64,000 nt of DNA from Streptomyces montanisoli. GTDB taxonomy: Bacteria > Actinomycetota > Actinomycetes > Streptomycetales > Streptomycetaceae. The translations under genes and the position numbers were made by a program. Position 1 is the first letter of the stretch. Each line of letters opens with the position of its first letter. Shown here in pieces: positions 51,413 to 59,466 of the stretch. The notes below the pieces were generated by a model. That model was not told where the DNA came from and made no database searches. It saw only the letters and a program-made list of their open reading frames with translations. The stretch spans positions 1 through 64,000 of the forward strand of contig NZ_JAGIQL010000008.1 in assembly GCF_017813245.1 (NCBI RefSeq), written 5' to 3'.

Positions 51413-52459
51413 ATGAAGGCGATCACGGTGGTGCCCGGCGACGTGGACCAGGTGCGGACCGACGACGTGGCGGAACCCGCTGAGGCGGAGGGCGCCCTGC
51501 TGGTCCAGGGCGACCTGCTGGGCATCTGCGGCACGGACGCCGACATCGTGCACCAGGGCTACGGCACGCCCCCGCCCGGCGAGGACCGGCTGCTGGTCGG
51601 CCACGAATCGCTCGGCACGGTGCTGCGGGCGCCGCAGGACAGCGGGTTCGCCGAGGGGGACCGCGTGGTGGGCATCGTGCGCCGTCCCGACCCCGTGCCG
51701 TGCGAGCCCTGCTCGCGTGGGGAGTGGGACTTCTGCCGCAACGGGAAGTACACCGAGCGCGGCATCAAGGAGCGACGCGGCTACGGCTCGGAACGCTGGC
51801 GCGTGGAGCCGGAGTTCGCGGTCAAGGTGGACCCCGCGCTCGGCGACTGCGGCGTCCTGATCGAGCCGACGTCCGTCGTCGCCAAGGCCTGGGAGCAGAC
51901 GGAACGCGTCTTCTCCCGCGCGTCCTGGCGGCCCCGCACCGCGCTGGTGACCGGCGCGGGGCCCATCGGCCTCTTCGCCGCGCTGCTCGGCGTGCAACGC
52001 GGCCTTGAGGTCCACGTGCTCGACCTCGACGACAGCGGCCCGAAGCCCGGACTCGTGGCGGACATCGGCGCCACCTTCCACACCGGGGACGTCCGCGACA
52101 CCGGCCTGCGCCCCGATGTCGTCATCGAGTGCACGGGACACGGGCCGCTGGTCTTCGAACTCACCGACGTGATCTCACCGGACGCCGTCATCTGCCTGGC
52201 GGGGATCTCCTCAGGCACCCGCACGGTGCCGGTCAGCACCGACCAGGTCAACAAGAGCCTGGTGCTGGAGAACGCCGTCCTGTTCGGCACGGTCAACGCC
52301 TCACGCCGCCACTACGAGCAGGCCGCCGAGGCCCTCGCGCGCGCCGACCGCGCCTGGCTCGAGCGCCTCATCACGCGGCGCGTCCCGATGAGCGGTTTCA
52401 AGGACGCGCTGCGCAAGAAGGGCGACGACGTGAAGGTCGTGGTCGACCTCCACGCCTGA
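51413..52459 (+). CDS. Zinc-dependent glucose/alcohol dehydrogenase
   Basis: A 348-residue medium-chain dehydrogenase. Zinc catalytic ligands are Cys39 (GICGTD), the following GHES His (about 62) and Glu-rich loops; the structural zinc lobe is PCEPCSRGEWDFC. The NAD(P) site is VTGAGPIGLFAALL (about 180-193). The CGTDADIVHQGYGTPPPGE and ERGIKERRGYGSE segments match the archaeal-type glucose 1-dehydrogenase branch. ATG 51413 follows a GAGGAAGG SD. Substrate glucose or another aldose is the likely reading. Confidence 0.84.
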   Translation: MKAITVVPGDVDQVRTDDVAEPAEAEGALLVQGDLLGICGTDADIVHQGYGTPPPGEDRLLVGHESLGTVLRAPQDSGFAEGDRVVGIVRRPDPVPCEPCSRGEWDFCRNGKYTERGIKERRGYGSERWRVEPEFAVKVDPALGDCGVLIEPTSVVAKAWEQTERVFSRASWRPRTALVTGAGPIGLFAALLGVQRGLEVHVLDLDDSGPKPGLVADIGATFHTGDVRDTGLRPDVVIECTGHGPLVFELTDVISPDAVICLAGISSGTRTVPVSTDQVNKSLVLENAVLFGTVNASRRHYEQAAEALARADRAWLERLITRRVPMSGFKDALRKKGDDVKVVVDLHA

Positions 52460-52466
52460 CGCCCAC

Positions 52467-52536
52467 GGGGCGCCCCCGCCGGGGCCGACGCCCACGGCCG
52501 CGCCCGCCGGGGCGCCCGCGATGACCGGGGGCGCCC
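52467..52536. repeat. GGGCGCCC palindromes between convergent genes
   Basis: GGGCGCCC-containing palindromes occur at 52467-52476, 52509-52517 and 52527-52536 in the space between the dehydrogenase and ABC permease genes, which converge. They can pair with each other and could act as a bidirectional terminator. Confidence 0.45.
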
Positions 52537-52555
52537 GGCGCCGCCGCGCGCCCCC

Positions 52556-55150
52556 TCACGCTGCGCGCAGTGCCTCGGCCGGCGGCGTGCGCAGGGCCCG
52601 CCGGGTGGGGAGTTCGAGGGCGACGAAGGACGTCGCGGTGAGGACGGCGACGGCGACCGGCAGCAGCCAGACGGGGCCCGCGGGCCATGGGCGGCCGAGG
52701 AACCCCTGCCCCAGCAGCACCAGCGGCACGGCCGACACCACAAGACCCGCCCCGCACGCCATCGCGGCGACCATCGCGGCCTCGCGGCGCATCATCGCGC
52801 GCACCTGACCGGGCGTCGTACCCACCAGACGCAGCGCGGCGATCTCGGTGCGCCGCTGGACGGTGGCCGTGACCAGCTTGTTCGCGATGGACAGCAGCAG
52901 GTAGGCGAGCAGGACGACGATGACGGCCAGGTTGATCCACACCTCGGGCGGTGTCTGCTGCCCGGCCCCGGACCCCGAACCTGTGCCCGCATCCGCACCC
53001 GCGCCCGCACCCGCACCCGCACCCGACAGGACAAGGCCGGAACGCTCCCCGGCCAGCGCGGCGAGCGCATCGCCGGCCGTCGCGCTGCCGTCGGTCCGCA
53101 CCAGGACGCTCTGCGCCGCGGCCACGGTGGTGTGCCCCGCGGCCAGGTCCCGGGACAGGACCAGCGGGCCGAAGCCGAGGCCCCGGTCGTAGACGGCGAC
53201 GACCCGGGCCGTCACCCGCGCACCGTCCCCGAGGATCAGCCGCACTCGCCCTCCCGGCTCGGCGTCACGCGCAGCCGCGACCGCACTGCTCACGGCGACG
53301 GTGGCGCCCTTCAGGCGCGCCAAGTCCCCGTCCCGTACCCCGAGATCGAGCACTCCGGCCGCACCGCCCGGAGGCAGGATCATCGCGGACGCCGGCTCGC
53401 TCGTCGTCTCGCCGAACACCTGGTACTGCCACACCGCGGTGGTGGAGGTGACGGGCTCCGCGGCCTTCACCCCCGGCAGCCGCCGCAAGGCCGGCAGGGT
53501 GCCCGCGGGCACCCCTCCCAGCCGCGGCGCGCTCAGCGTGTACTGGGCGAGGGTGCCGGCCCGTACGTCCTGCCGCGTCGCTGCCAGCACCGTCGTCTGC
53601 GTCAGCGTGTACGTCAGTACGAAGACGATGCCCATGGCCAGCGGGCTGATGACCCCGGAGAACCGCAGAGCGTGCGCCCGAAGTCCGGCCACCGCCAGCC
53701 GGCTCGGAGCGGAGGCTCCGGGCCGCATGCGCCGCAGTGCCGCCCCGCCCGCGGACTTGACCAGCGCGGGTCCCGACAGGGCGAGACCGATCGCGGCCAC
53801 GATGCCCGCGATGGACGCGGACGTGGCACCCAGCATGGTGCGTGCGAACAGCGGGGTGACCGCCGACGCGGTCGCGACCGCGATCAGCAGCAGGCCGGTC
53901 AGCGTCCTGGCGCGAGACGGGGTGCGCGGCTCGCTGCGTGACTCGGCGACCGCCTCGGTGGCCGGCAGCCTGGACGTGCGCCAGGCCGCGCAGCGGGCGG
54001 ACACCTGCACTACGGCTAGCATCAGCACGAGGGTGGCGAGCGTGGGCAACGGGCTGACGGTGAGCGGCAGTTCGCGCGGAAGAACGGCACGGTCGGCGAG
54101 CACCTGGGAGAACCTCCCGGCCAGCAGGTAGCCGAGGACGATGCCGGGTACGGCGGCGGCGACCGCGATCGCCGATGCCTGGAAGGCGGCGAGACGGCGG
54201 ATCTGCCGAGGCGTGGCGCCGACCGCGCGCATCAGCGCCAGATCGCGGCGCTGCCCGGCGATCGACGCGCTCAGCGCGCCCGCGGTGACGAAGCCGATGA
54301 CCATCAGCAGGATCCCGGCGAGCGAACCCGCCAGCAGAAGCAGCATGGAACGAGCGGCGCTCACTCCGGGAGCCACGGCCGTACCGCGGTCGGGGCCGGT
54401 CAGCACCTTCAGCTTCGTGCCTGCCAGTTGCTCGCGCACCGCCGCCGCCACGGAGTCCGCGGCGCCCGGCGCGGTACGCAGGCCGATCAGGTCGACCGTC
54501 CCGGCCCGGGGCCCGCCCGCGCGGCCCGACAGCCGCCGCGCGGTGCCGTCCGCGAAGTACACGCCCGCGCCGGGCGCGTCCACGACGGCGGACACCAGGT
54601 ACGAGGAGGACGGCTTCCGCGCACCGGAAGCGGCCGATGGCCTGTCCCCGGTGACGACCCGGACCCGCTCGCCCACCCGGAAGCCGGCCGAAGCCGGGAC
54701 GGCGACCTCGCCCGCGCCGGACGGCGGGTGGCCCTCGATCCGCGGCTTCGGCAGCAGCGCGGTCGACGACCAGCCGTGGCCGGACGCCCCCGGGTCCTCG
54801 GCCGGCAGCACCCGGCCGTCGCCGGGGCCGACGAGCGCGGCCGGGAACCCGACGTCGCCAACGGCGGCCGTGACCCCGTCGACCTCGGCGAGCCGGCCGA
54901 CGAGACCGGCGGGGACCGTGGCGCGCTCCGGGAGCGCGATCGGCAGGTCACCGGCCGGGTGGAACTCCTGGTCGGCCGCGACGACGACGTCCGCGCCGCC
55001 GAGGCGGCCGGGCGGCACGTGGGACCGCAGGCCCGACTCGGCCAGCACGCCCGTCCCGGTGAGCAGAGCGGCGCCGCCGAGTACGGCGCACGCCACGGCG
55101 ATCAGCGCGGTGAGTTTGTGGGCGGCCATCCGCAGAGCGAGATGCAGCAT
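52556..55150 (-). CDS. FtsX/MacB-type ABC transporter permease
   Basis: An 864-residue permease with an N-terminal membrane helix (about 10-35), a large extracytoplasmic domain, three FtsX-type helices (about 270-390), a second set (about 430-500) after a long middle domain, and a last triplet (about 760-860). Residues about 715-735 are a Gly/Ala repeat (TGCGGG-like units near 52983-53028). It is paired with the ATPase gene whose stop is 3 bp from its start. This is a MacB-like complex, often exporting or sensing peptides or antibiotics. Confidence 0.88.
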   Translation of the reverse strand: MLHLALRMAAHKLTALIAVACAVLGGAALLTGTGVLAESGLRSHVPPGRLGGADVVVAADQEFHPAGDLPIALPERATVPAGLVGRLAEVDGVTAAVGDVGFPAALVGPGDGRVLPAEDPGASGHGWSSTALLPKPRIEGHPPSGAGEVAVPASAGFRVGERVRVVTGDRPSAASGARKPSSSYLVSAVVDAPGAGVYFADGTARRLSGRAGGPRAGTVDLIGLRTAPGAADSVAAAVREQLAGTKLKVLTGPDRGTAVAPGVSAARSMLLLLAGSLAGILLMVIGFVTAGALSASIAGQRRDLALMRAVGATPRQIRRLAAFQASAIAVAAAVPGIVLGYLLAGRFSQVLADRAVLPRELPLTVSPLPTLATLVLMLAVVQVSARCAAWRTSRLPATEAVAESRSEPRTPSRARTLTGLLLIAVATASAVTPLFARTMLGATSASIAGIVAAIGLALSGPALVKSAGGAALRRMRPGASAPSRLAVAGLRAHALRFSGVISPLAMGIVFVLTYTLTQTTVLAATRQDVRAGTLAQYTLSAPRLGGVPAGTLPALRRLPGVKAAEPVTSTTAVWQYQVFGETTSEPASAMILPPGGAAGVLDLGVRDGDLARLKGATVAVSSAVAAARDAEPGGRVRLILGDGARVTARVVAVYDRGLGFGPLVLSRDLAAGHTTVAAAQSVLVRTDGSATAGDALAALAGERSGLVLSGAGAGAGAGADAGTGSGSGAGQQTPPEVWINLAVIVVLLAYLLLSIANKLVTATVQRRTEIAALRLVGTTPGQVRAMMRREAAMVAAMACGAGLVVSAVPLVLLGQGFLGRPWPAGPVWLLPVAVAVLTATSFVALELPTRRALRTPPAEALRAA

Positions 55151-55153
55151 GAG

Positions 55154-55963
55154 TCAGCGTCCCCCGAGCGCGATGAGCCGGTCGGCGAGCGAGGCGGCGG
55201 TCGGCGCGTCAAGGCCCTCGACCACCCGGCCGTCCGCCATCACCACGGCGTGGTGGGCCCAGGCGGCGGCCGCCGGGTCGTGGGTGACCATCACCACGGT
55301 CTGCCCGAACTCGTCGACGAGGCCACGCAGCAGTTGCAGGACCTGGCGGGCGCTGTGCAGGTCGAGCGCCCCGGTCGGCTCGTCGGCGAACACCACCGCG
55401 GGCCTGGCCGCCAGCGCCCGTACGACCGCGGCCCGTTGCTGCTGCCCTCCGGACAGCTCGGCCGGCCGGCGGTCGAGGCAGCCGGCGATCCCGACCCGTT
55501 CGACCAGCGCGCTAACCCACTCACGGTCCGGCTTCCGGCTCGCGAGGCGCAGCGGCAGTGTGATGTTGTCCGCGATGGTCAGCGACGGGATCAGGTTGTA
55601 CGCCTGGAACACGAACCCGACGCGGTCGCGCCGCAGTTCGGTGCGGCGGGTCTCGTCGAGGCCGGCGATCTCGTGCCCGTCGATCCGCACGCTGCCCGAC
55701 GTGGGCGTGTCCAGACCGGCCGCGCAGTGCATCAACGTGCTCTTGCCGGAGCCGGACGGCCCCATCACGGCGACGAACGCACCCGGCCACACGGTCAGCG
55801 ACACGTCGTCCAGGGCACGGACCCCGCCCCCGTACACCTTGCTGACCTGACTCAACGCCACGGCGGGCCCCGCGGGCGCGCCCTCCACCCGTACGGCCGG
55901 CCGCACGGCCTCCACCGCCCGCACGGCGCCCCCACGCCCGAACCCCCGCCCCAAGGCGCTCAC
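55154..55963 (-). CDS. ABC transporter ATP-binding protein (MacB type)
   Basis: A 269-residue ATPase. Walker A MGPSGSGKST near 72-81, Q-loop FVFQAYNLIP, signature LSGGQQQRAAVVRAL, Walker B VVFADEPTGALD and H-loop VMVTHDP. A preceding region of about 30 residues is basic and Pro/Ala-rich. The GTG at 55963 overlaps the TGA of the small membrane protein upstream (GTGA) and has a GGAGGAG SD. It energises the FtsX permease encoded next. Confidence 0.93.
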   Translation of the reverse strand: MSALGRGFGRGGAVRAVEAVRPAVRVEGAPAGPAVALSQVSKVYGGGVRALDDVSLTVWPGAFVAVMGPSGSGKSTLMHCAAGLDTPTSGSVRIDGHEIAGLDETRRTELRRDRVGFVFQAYNLIPSLTIADNITLPLRLASRKPDREWVSALVERVGIAGCLDRRPAELSGGQQQRAAVVRALAARPAVVFADEPTGALDLHSARQVLQLLRGLVDEFGQTVVMVTHDPAAAAWAHHAVVMADGRVVEGLDAPTAASLADRLIALGGR

Positions 55964-56199
55964 CGGCTCCTCCGCACGCGCCCCACGACCAGCAGAGCGG
56001 CGCACAGCACGGTGATCCCACCGGCGGCCAGATGCACCCCGGTACCACCCCCGACGGCCGAGGCCACGGTGTTCCCGACGACGCTGACCACGAGCACCAC
56101 CCAGAGCAAGGCGCGAACCACGCCCGCACCACCGGCTCGTTCCGGTGCGTCGTCCTGCCTGCCACCAGGGATGAGACGGTAGGGATCCGAGTGCGTCAT
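55960..56199 (-). CDS. Small membrane protein coupled to the ABC transporter
   Basis: A 79-residue protein with two predicted helices (about 28-48 and 54-72) and a basic end. ATG 56199 (MTHSDPYRL) has an AAGGAG SD. Its TGA overlaps the ATPase GTG by 4 nt, so it is the first gene of the three-gene operon. No family recognised; it may be an accessory subunit. Confidence 0.8.
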   Translation of the reverse strand: MTHSDPYRLIPGGRQDDAPERAGGAGVVRALLWVVLVVSVVGNTVASAVGGGTGVHLAAGGITVLCAALLVVGRVRRSR

Positions 56200-56627
56200 G
56201 GGGACTCCTTCAGCGACGTGTGCGATGACAACGACGCTAGGCAGCGGCGCCCCTCGATCCGATCCCGTAAGCCGCCGGATCGGTGGTACAGCAGGCTGTA
56301 CCAAGGGAACGCCGGTCCGGCCCTACCCAGGCCGAACTGCCCGAGCGGGCCCGGTGCCGGCCAAGGCCTTGGACGGCACCCTGAACGTGGCCATCGACGA
56401 GGGCGACTCCCACGTCACCTTCACCCCGCACACCGCCCGAGTGGGCCCCTCGGCAGCACGTCCAGGCTGCCGCCGGCGTGACGACTGACGACGCCCTCGC
56501 CGAAGCCGAACTCGCCAGCCGCAGGACGTCGCTCAGAGCCACGCCGGGCCTCGCCGACGACCTTGGGCCGGGGGAGAGCGTGTCGCTCCTGAGACGCACC
56601 CATGGTACCGCTGGTACCATGGGTGCC
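56200..56627. other. Region between ABC operon and toxin-antitoxin pair
   Basis: 428 bp. The left part holds the ABC operon promoter. From about 56360 a plus-strand open stretch reads (LDGTLNVAIDEGDSHVTFTP) without an SD or supported start; I read it as non-coding or a relic. The right end carries the palindrome that precedes the antitoxin gene. Confidence 0.45.
56599..56623 (+). promoter_or_regulatory. Antitoxin operator overlapping a leaderless promoter
   Basis: A perfect 11-bp dyad, CCCATGGTACC and GGTACCATGGG, with a 3-nt spacer. TACCAT (56615-56620) inside the right arm is a possible -10, and ATG 56628 follows 7 nt later with no SD, suggesting a leaderless transcript. The layout parallels the one at 42935-42952. 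Confidence 0.65.
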
Positions 56628-56930
56628 ATGTCGGATGCCAAAACAGCGATGAACCTTCGCTTCCCGGATCCTGCGCAGCGAGCCGCCATCGCGGCAGCGG
56701 CCAAGCAGGAGGGCCTCAGCATGCAGGAGTACATTCTCACCGCCGCATACGACCGTGCGACCGCCGTGGAGCGCACCTTCCTGGACGGTTTCCAAGCGTC
56801 CATGACCCGCAGCGGTGCGGCCTTCGCCGCAGAGCCCAGCAGTCTGGACCCCAGCGCCGAGCGACGGGCGGCCGAGCAGGACGCGCTGCGGGAACTCGGC
56901 AAGCGCCAGGAGCGAGGCCACGCCGCGTGA
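56628..56930 (+). CDS. Antitoxin of a Fic/Doc-like module
   Basis: A 100-residue protein MSDAKTAMNLRFPDPAQRAAIAAAAKQEG..., with a ribbon-helix-helix-like N-terminus (about 6-45) and a helical C-terminal half. The TGA overlaps the toxin GTG by 4 nt. ATG 56628 is preferred; an upstream ATG (56619) is in frame, but TACCAT then would not fit a leaderless start. It probably represses through the palindrome just upstream. Confidence 0.78.
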   Translation: MSDAKTAMNLRFPDPAQRAAIAAAAKQEGLSMQEYILTAAYDRATAVERTFLDGFQASMTRSGAAFAAEPSSLDPSAERRAAEQDALRELGKRQERGHAA

Positions 56931-57313
56931 TCCAGCCGGAGCCGCTCCACCCGCTCGACGTCACGTTCCTGCTGCACGCCGCCGAGTTGCTCGAGGGTGA
57001 CCCGCAGGTCGACGACCTCGGACCGCTGTACGCCGCTGTCGCCCGCGTCAATGCCCGGGCGATGGAGCGCGACATCTATGGATCTCTGCATCTCAAAGCG
57101 GGCGCGCTGATGCAGACCCTGGCGAAATTGCCGTGCTTGGAGCATTCCAACGAGCGCTTCGCCTGGCATGCGACCGAGGCCTACCTGATTCTCAATACGC
57201 GCGAACTCGACTACTCACCCAAGGCGGCCGTCGCGCTCGTGAGGGATGCCGCAGCAGGAGCGCTCGGCGTTGCCCGGATCGCCCGCCAGCTTCGCGACTG
57301 GACCGTCGCCTGA
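56927..57313 (+). CDS. Doc/Fic-family toxin lacking catalytic His
   Basis: A 128-residue toxin resembling the Streptomyces Fic family toxin component. The C-terminal block PCLEHSNERFAWHATEAYLILNTREL matches the Fic alpha-helix; the N-x-R of the HxFx(D/N)xNxR motif is kept (SNER), but the position of the catalytic His is not a His. Activity as an AMP- or phosphate-transferase is thus uncertain. GTG 56927 overlaps the antitoxin stop. Confidence 0.75.
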   Translation: MIQPEPLHPLDVTFLLHAAELLEGDPQVDDLGPLYAAVARVNARAMERDIYGSLHLKAGALMQTLAKLPCLEHSNERFAWHATEAYLILNTRELDYSPKAAVALVRDAAAGALGVARIARQLRDWTVA

Positions 57314-57668
57314 TCTCGCCCCGGCGCCGCGCGTACCGCCGGGGCGGCCGCGTCCGGACACTTCCCGCGACCCGCGCACGCGCGTGAACACCGCGGCCGG
57401 CGGACTTGTCCGTGACGGTGTGAGCGCCTGTCCACGCGATCCCGCTGGGCGTGCTCAGCGGCGACAGCCCGCTCAGGGCCAGATCAGGCAGTACGGCTGG
57501 TGCCCCGCCTCGTGCGGGCGGTGCGAGAAGTCCTGACACTCGTAGGGCGATTGACATCGATTCGAACGGCCGCCCGTGGTCGACGTTGTTCAGGGACCCC
57601 GTAGCGGGCAGAGCCGATGTCAGTGAGGCTTGTCAGACTCGGCAACACCTCGGCCAGGAAGGCAGACG
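57314..57668. other. Intergenic region with a partial gene duplication
   Basis: 355 bp after the toxin gene. From about 57391 to 57546 it resembles 59430-59541, with an internal gap; the best part (57451-57546 vs 59446-59540) is about 88% identical by eye. The rest shows no ORF. Confidence 0.6.
57473..57541 (-). pseudogene. Duplicated 3' fragment of the gene at 59467-60108
   Basis: 22 codons plus a stop read ECQDFSHRPHEAGHQPYCLI then WP, nearly the same as the C-terminal end of the conserved gene at 59467-60108 (EWQDFSHRLHEAGHQPYCLV then WP). It has the same strand and stop position. No upstream coding region or start remains. It forms a direct repeat with the true gene end and bounds a segment of about 2 kb. 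Confidence 0.8.
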
Positions 57669-58217
57669 ATGACTGGCGCCCCGGGCCCCACGCACTATGC
57701 ACCCCGCTGGAACGCCGACGACCGCCCCGTCTTGCCCGCCGTGGGCAGCGAGCGAGAGACGTTGAGCGCGGTGCTGGAGTGGCACCGAGCCACTTTCGAG
57801 CTCAAGTGCTCCGGCCTGCCTACGGAGCGGCTGTCGGAACAGGCTGTGCCACCGTCCGCGCTGTCCTTGCATGGCCTGGCACGTCATCTGGCTGGGGTCG
57901 AGCGTTGGTGGTTCCGCATCCAGTTCGCCGGTGAGACTGTCCCGATGCTCTATTACTCCGATGAGGATCCCAACCAGGACTTCGAACGCTTGGACGGTGA
58001 CGTCGACGAGGACTTCGGCGTCTGGCGATCGGAGTGCGAACGGTCGCGTCATATCGCTGCTGCCGCAGCGTCGCTGGATGAAACAGGGATCCGCAAGAAG
58101 ACGGGAGAGCCGATCTCACTCCGAAGGATCATGGTGGACATGATCGCCGAATACGCCCGGCACAACGGTCACGCCGACCTACTACGTGAACGCATCGACG
58201 GCGCCACCGGTACGTAA
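57669..58217 (+). CDS. DinB/DUF664 family protein (second copy)
   Basis: A 182-residue DinB-superfamily protein: a HATFELKCSGLPTERLSEQ helix, LHGLARHLAGVERWWFRIQF with a His ligand, and VDMIAEYARHNGHADLLRERIDG with two more His. ATG 57669 has a GGAAGG SD 6 nt upstream. It lies in the segment bounded by direct repeats. Similar in family, not closely in sequence, to the DinB gene at 42215-42748. Confidence 0.85.
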   Translation: MTGAPGPTHYAPRWNADDRPVLPAVGSERETLSAVLEWHRATFELKCSGLPTERLSEQAVPPSALSLHGLARHLAGVERWWFRIQFAGETVPMLYYSDEDPNQDFERLDGDVDEDFGVWRSECERSRHIAAAAASLDETGIRKKTGEPISLRRIMVDMIAEYARHNGHADLLRERIDGATGT

Positions 58218-58258
58218 TCAGGTGGGCATCGCGTCACTCCGGACGCCGAAGCAGCGAG

Positions 58259-58711
58259 ATGGGCGAGATTCGCTACATGGAACGAGCCGTTGATCTGGAC
58301 GAAGCCGCCGCCGCGGTCTTCCAACGACAGCCCGACTGGCAGAACGCGGGACTGGTCGTCGCACCTGTCACTTGGCGCGACGGGGCAGCTCCGTGGCCGC
58401 AGCAGCTTGAAACCGACAGGTCGCGGGTGAGTGACCCCGACTCGATCGGCGTCCACGTAAGCGGAACGTGCGACGCCGAGCTCCTCGTTGTGCTCTACCG
58501 TGGCGGGTGGGCCGACGTGGAGTACATCGTGAGTATCGAGGACGCAGGCGTGCTTCTTGTCCGGGCTGTGAGTTCGGCCAAGGCGTTCGGAGAGCTACTC
58601 GATACCTGCATGTCCCGCGTTTTCGGCCCTCGTGGGCCCGTCCCCGTAGTAGGGGAGAGAGGTAGGAATGAATTCACATCAGGTCCGAGTTCTTTCGGAT
58701 TACTGCTGTGA
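58259..58711 (+). CDS. Hypothetical protein in the repeat-bounded segment
   Basis: A 150-residue protein with a compact alpha/beta pattern (YMERAVDLDEAAAAVFQRQP, AELLVVLYRGGWADVEYIV) and no signal or membrane segment. The start may be ATG 58259 or 58277. The 3' end overlaps the next gene by 44 nt in another frame. Its layout with the next gene resembles small immunity-type pairs, but no family is recognised. Confidence 0.6.
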   Translation: MGEIRYMERAVDLDEAAAAVFQRQPDWQNAGLVVAPVTWRDGAAPWPQQLETDRSRVSDPDSIGVHVSGTCDAELLVVLYRGGWADVEYIVSIEDAGVLLVRAVSSAKAFGELLDTCMSRVFGPRGPVPVVGERGRNEFTSGPSSFGLLL

Positions 58712-59012
58712 TCCGCTGTGGCTTGTGGATGACTTTGAGAACGTATCTCCGGAAGATCCGCGACTGGGACTGACTCCTGATCTCGCCAGGCGGCTCAGAA
58801 AATGGGACGCAGAGTACCAAGGGACCTATCGTGAGGACGATCCGGGATCATCCGGTTTTCCGTCCCCTGAGGTGGACGAGGAGTTCTGGCGCGTTGGGGA
58901 GGGGCTGGTACGAAGGATGGCGCAGGAATTGGGTCCGGGCTGGCGGGTGACGTACCGCGATCATCGCTTCAAGGAAGGTGACAGGGAAATCCCCTGCATG
59001 CCAGAGCAGTAG
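58668..59012 (+). CDS. Hypothetical protein, lower GC
   Basis: A 114-residue acidic protein (MNSHQVRVLSDYCCDPLWLVDDFENV...), similar in type to small Streptomyces immunity-like proteins. SD GAGAGG lies about 9 nt before ATG 58668. The first third is visibly less GC-rich than its surroundings, consistent with recent transfer. It overlaps the preceding gene by 44 nt. Confidence 0.65.
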   Translation: MNSHQVRVLSDYCCDPLWLVDDFENVSPEDPRLGLTPDLARRLRKWDAEYQGTYREDDPGSSGFPSPEVDEEFWRVGEGLVRRMAQELGPGWRVTYRDHRFKEGDREIPCMPEQ

Positions 59013-59466
59013 CCTCCGCTGTCTGACGACAGGCCACCGGCCCACCGCTGGCGGCCTGCGACCAGCAAGGTCACGATCTACATCATCTCGACCCTGGTCA
59101 GGGCTGCGTGACGGGACATCTGATCCGCCGGCGAATTCACCGGCGCGGACAGCCGCGCAGGCGATCGACAGGGCGGATGCCGGGCCGGTGTCCTCTCCGC
59201 ACTCGGCCCCGCCAGGCGTGGCCGTCGCTCGGCGCATGGATGAGCGTGCACGGGGGGTCCGCCAGTTCAGCGTGGCGCAGGCGATCTCCACGTCCGGGCC
59301 GGCCGGGCCGCATGGAGTCCACCTCACCGCGCCAGCTCGGCGCCCAGCGCGATGAGGAACTCGTCCGCGTCGACGCCCCCGGCGCCCGTGAGCGAGATCC
59401 CGCCGAGCGTCGCCAGCATCCGGGCAGGCCGGCGGACTCGCCCGTGTACTCAGCGGCGACGGCCGC
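59013..59466. other. Gene-relic region upstream of the repeat
   Basis: 454 bp with no intact gene. On the minus strand 59324-59419 can be read as MLATLGGISLTGAGGVDADE and onward to a TGA (31 codons), and the next 180 bp as a second open stretch starting with MDSMRPGRPG; these look like remains of two adjacent genes. The right end holds the second copy of the direct repeat. Confidence 0.45.
59324..59419 (-). pseudogene. 31-codon gene remnant
   Basis: Open from ATG 59419 to TGA 59324 with good codon bias, ending in DEFLIALGAELAR, resembling the C-terminus of a longer protein. No SD precedes the ATG. The next frame's GTG (59327) overlaps its stop, as in an operon, which favours decay of two adjacent genes. 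Confidence 0.4.

Noticed and set aside
56478-56627. A 50-residue N-terminal extension of the antitoxin
   Set aside because: It runs through the palindrome and promoter-like hexamer, has no SD, and the antitoxin fold begins at 56628.
58848-59327. A 159-codon minus-strand gene
   Set aside because: Its C-terminal part is the antisense of the gene at 58668-59012 and no domain is seen; only its first part may be a relic.
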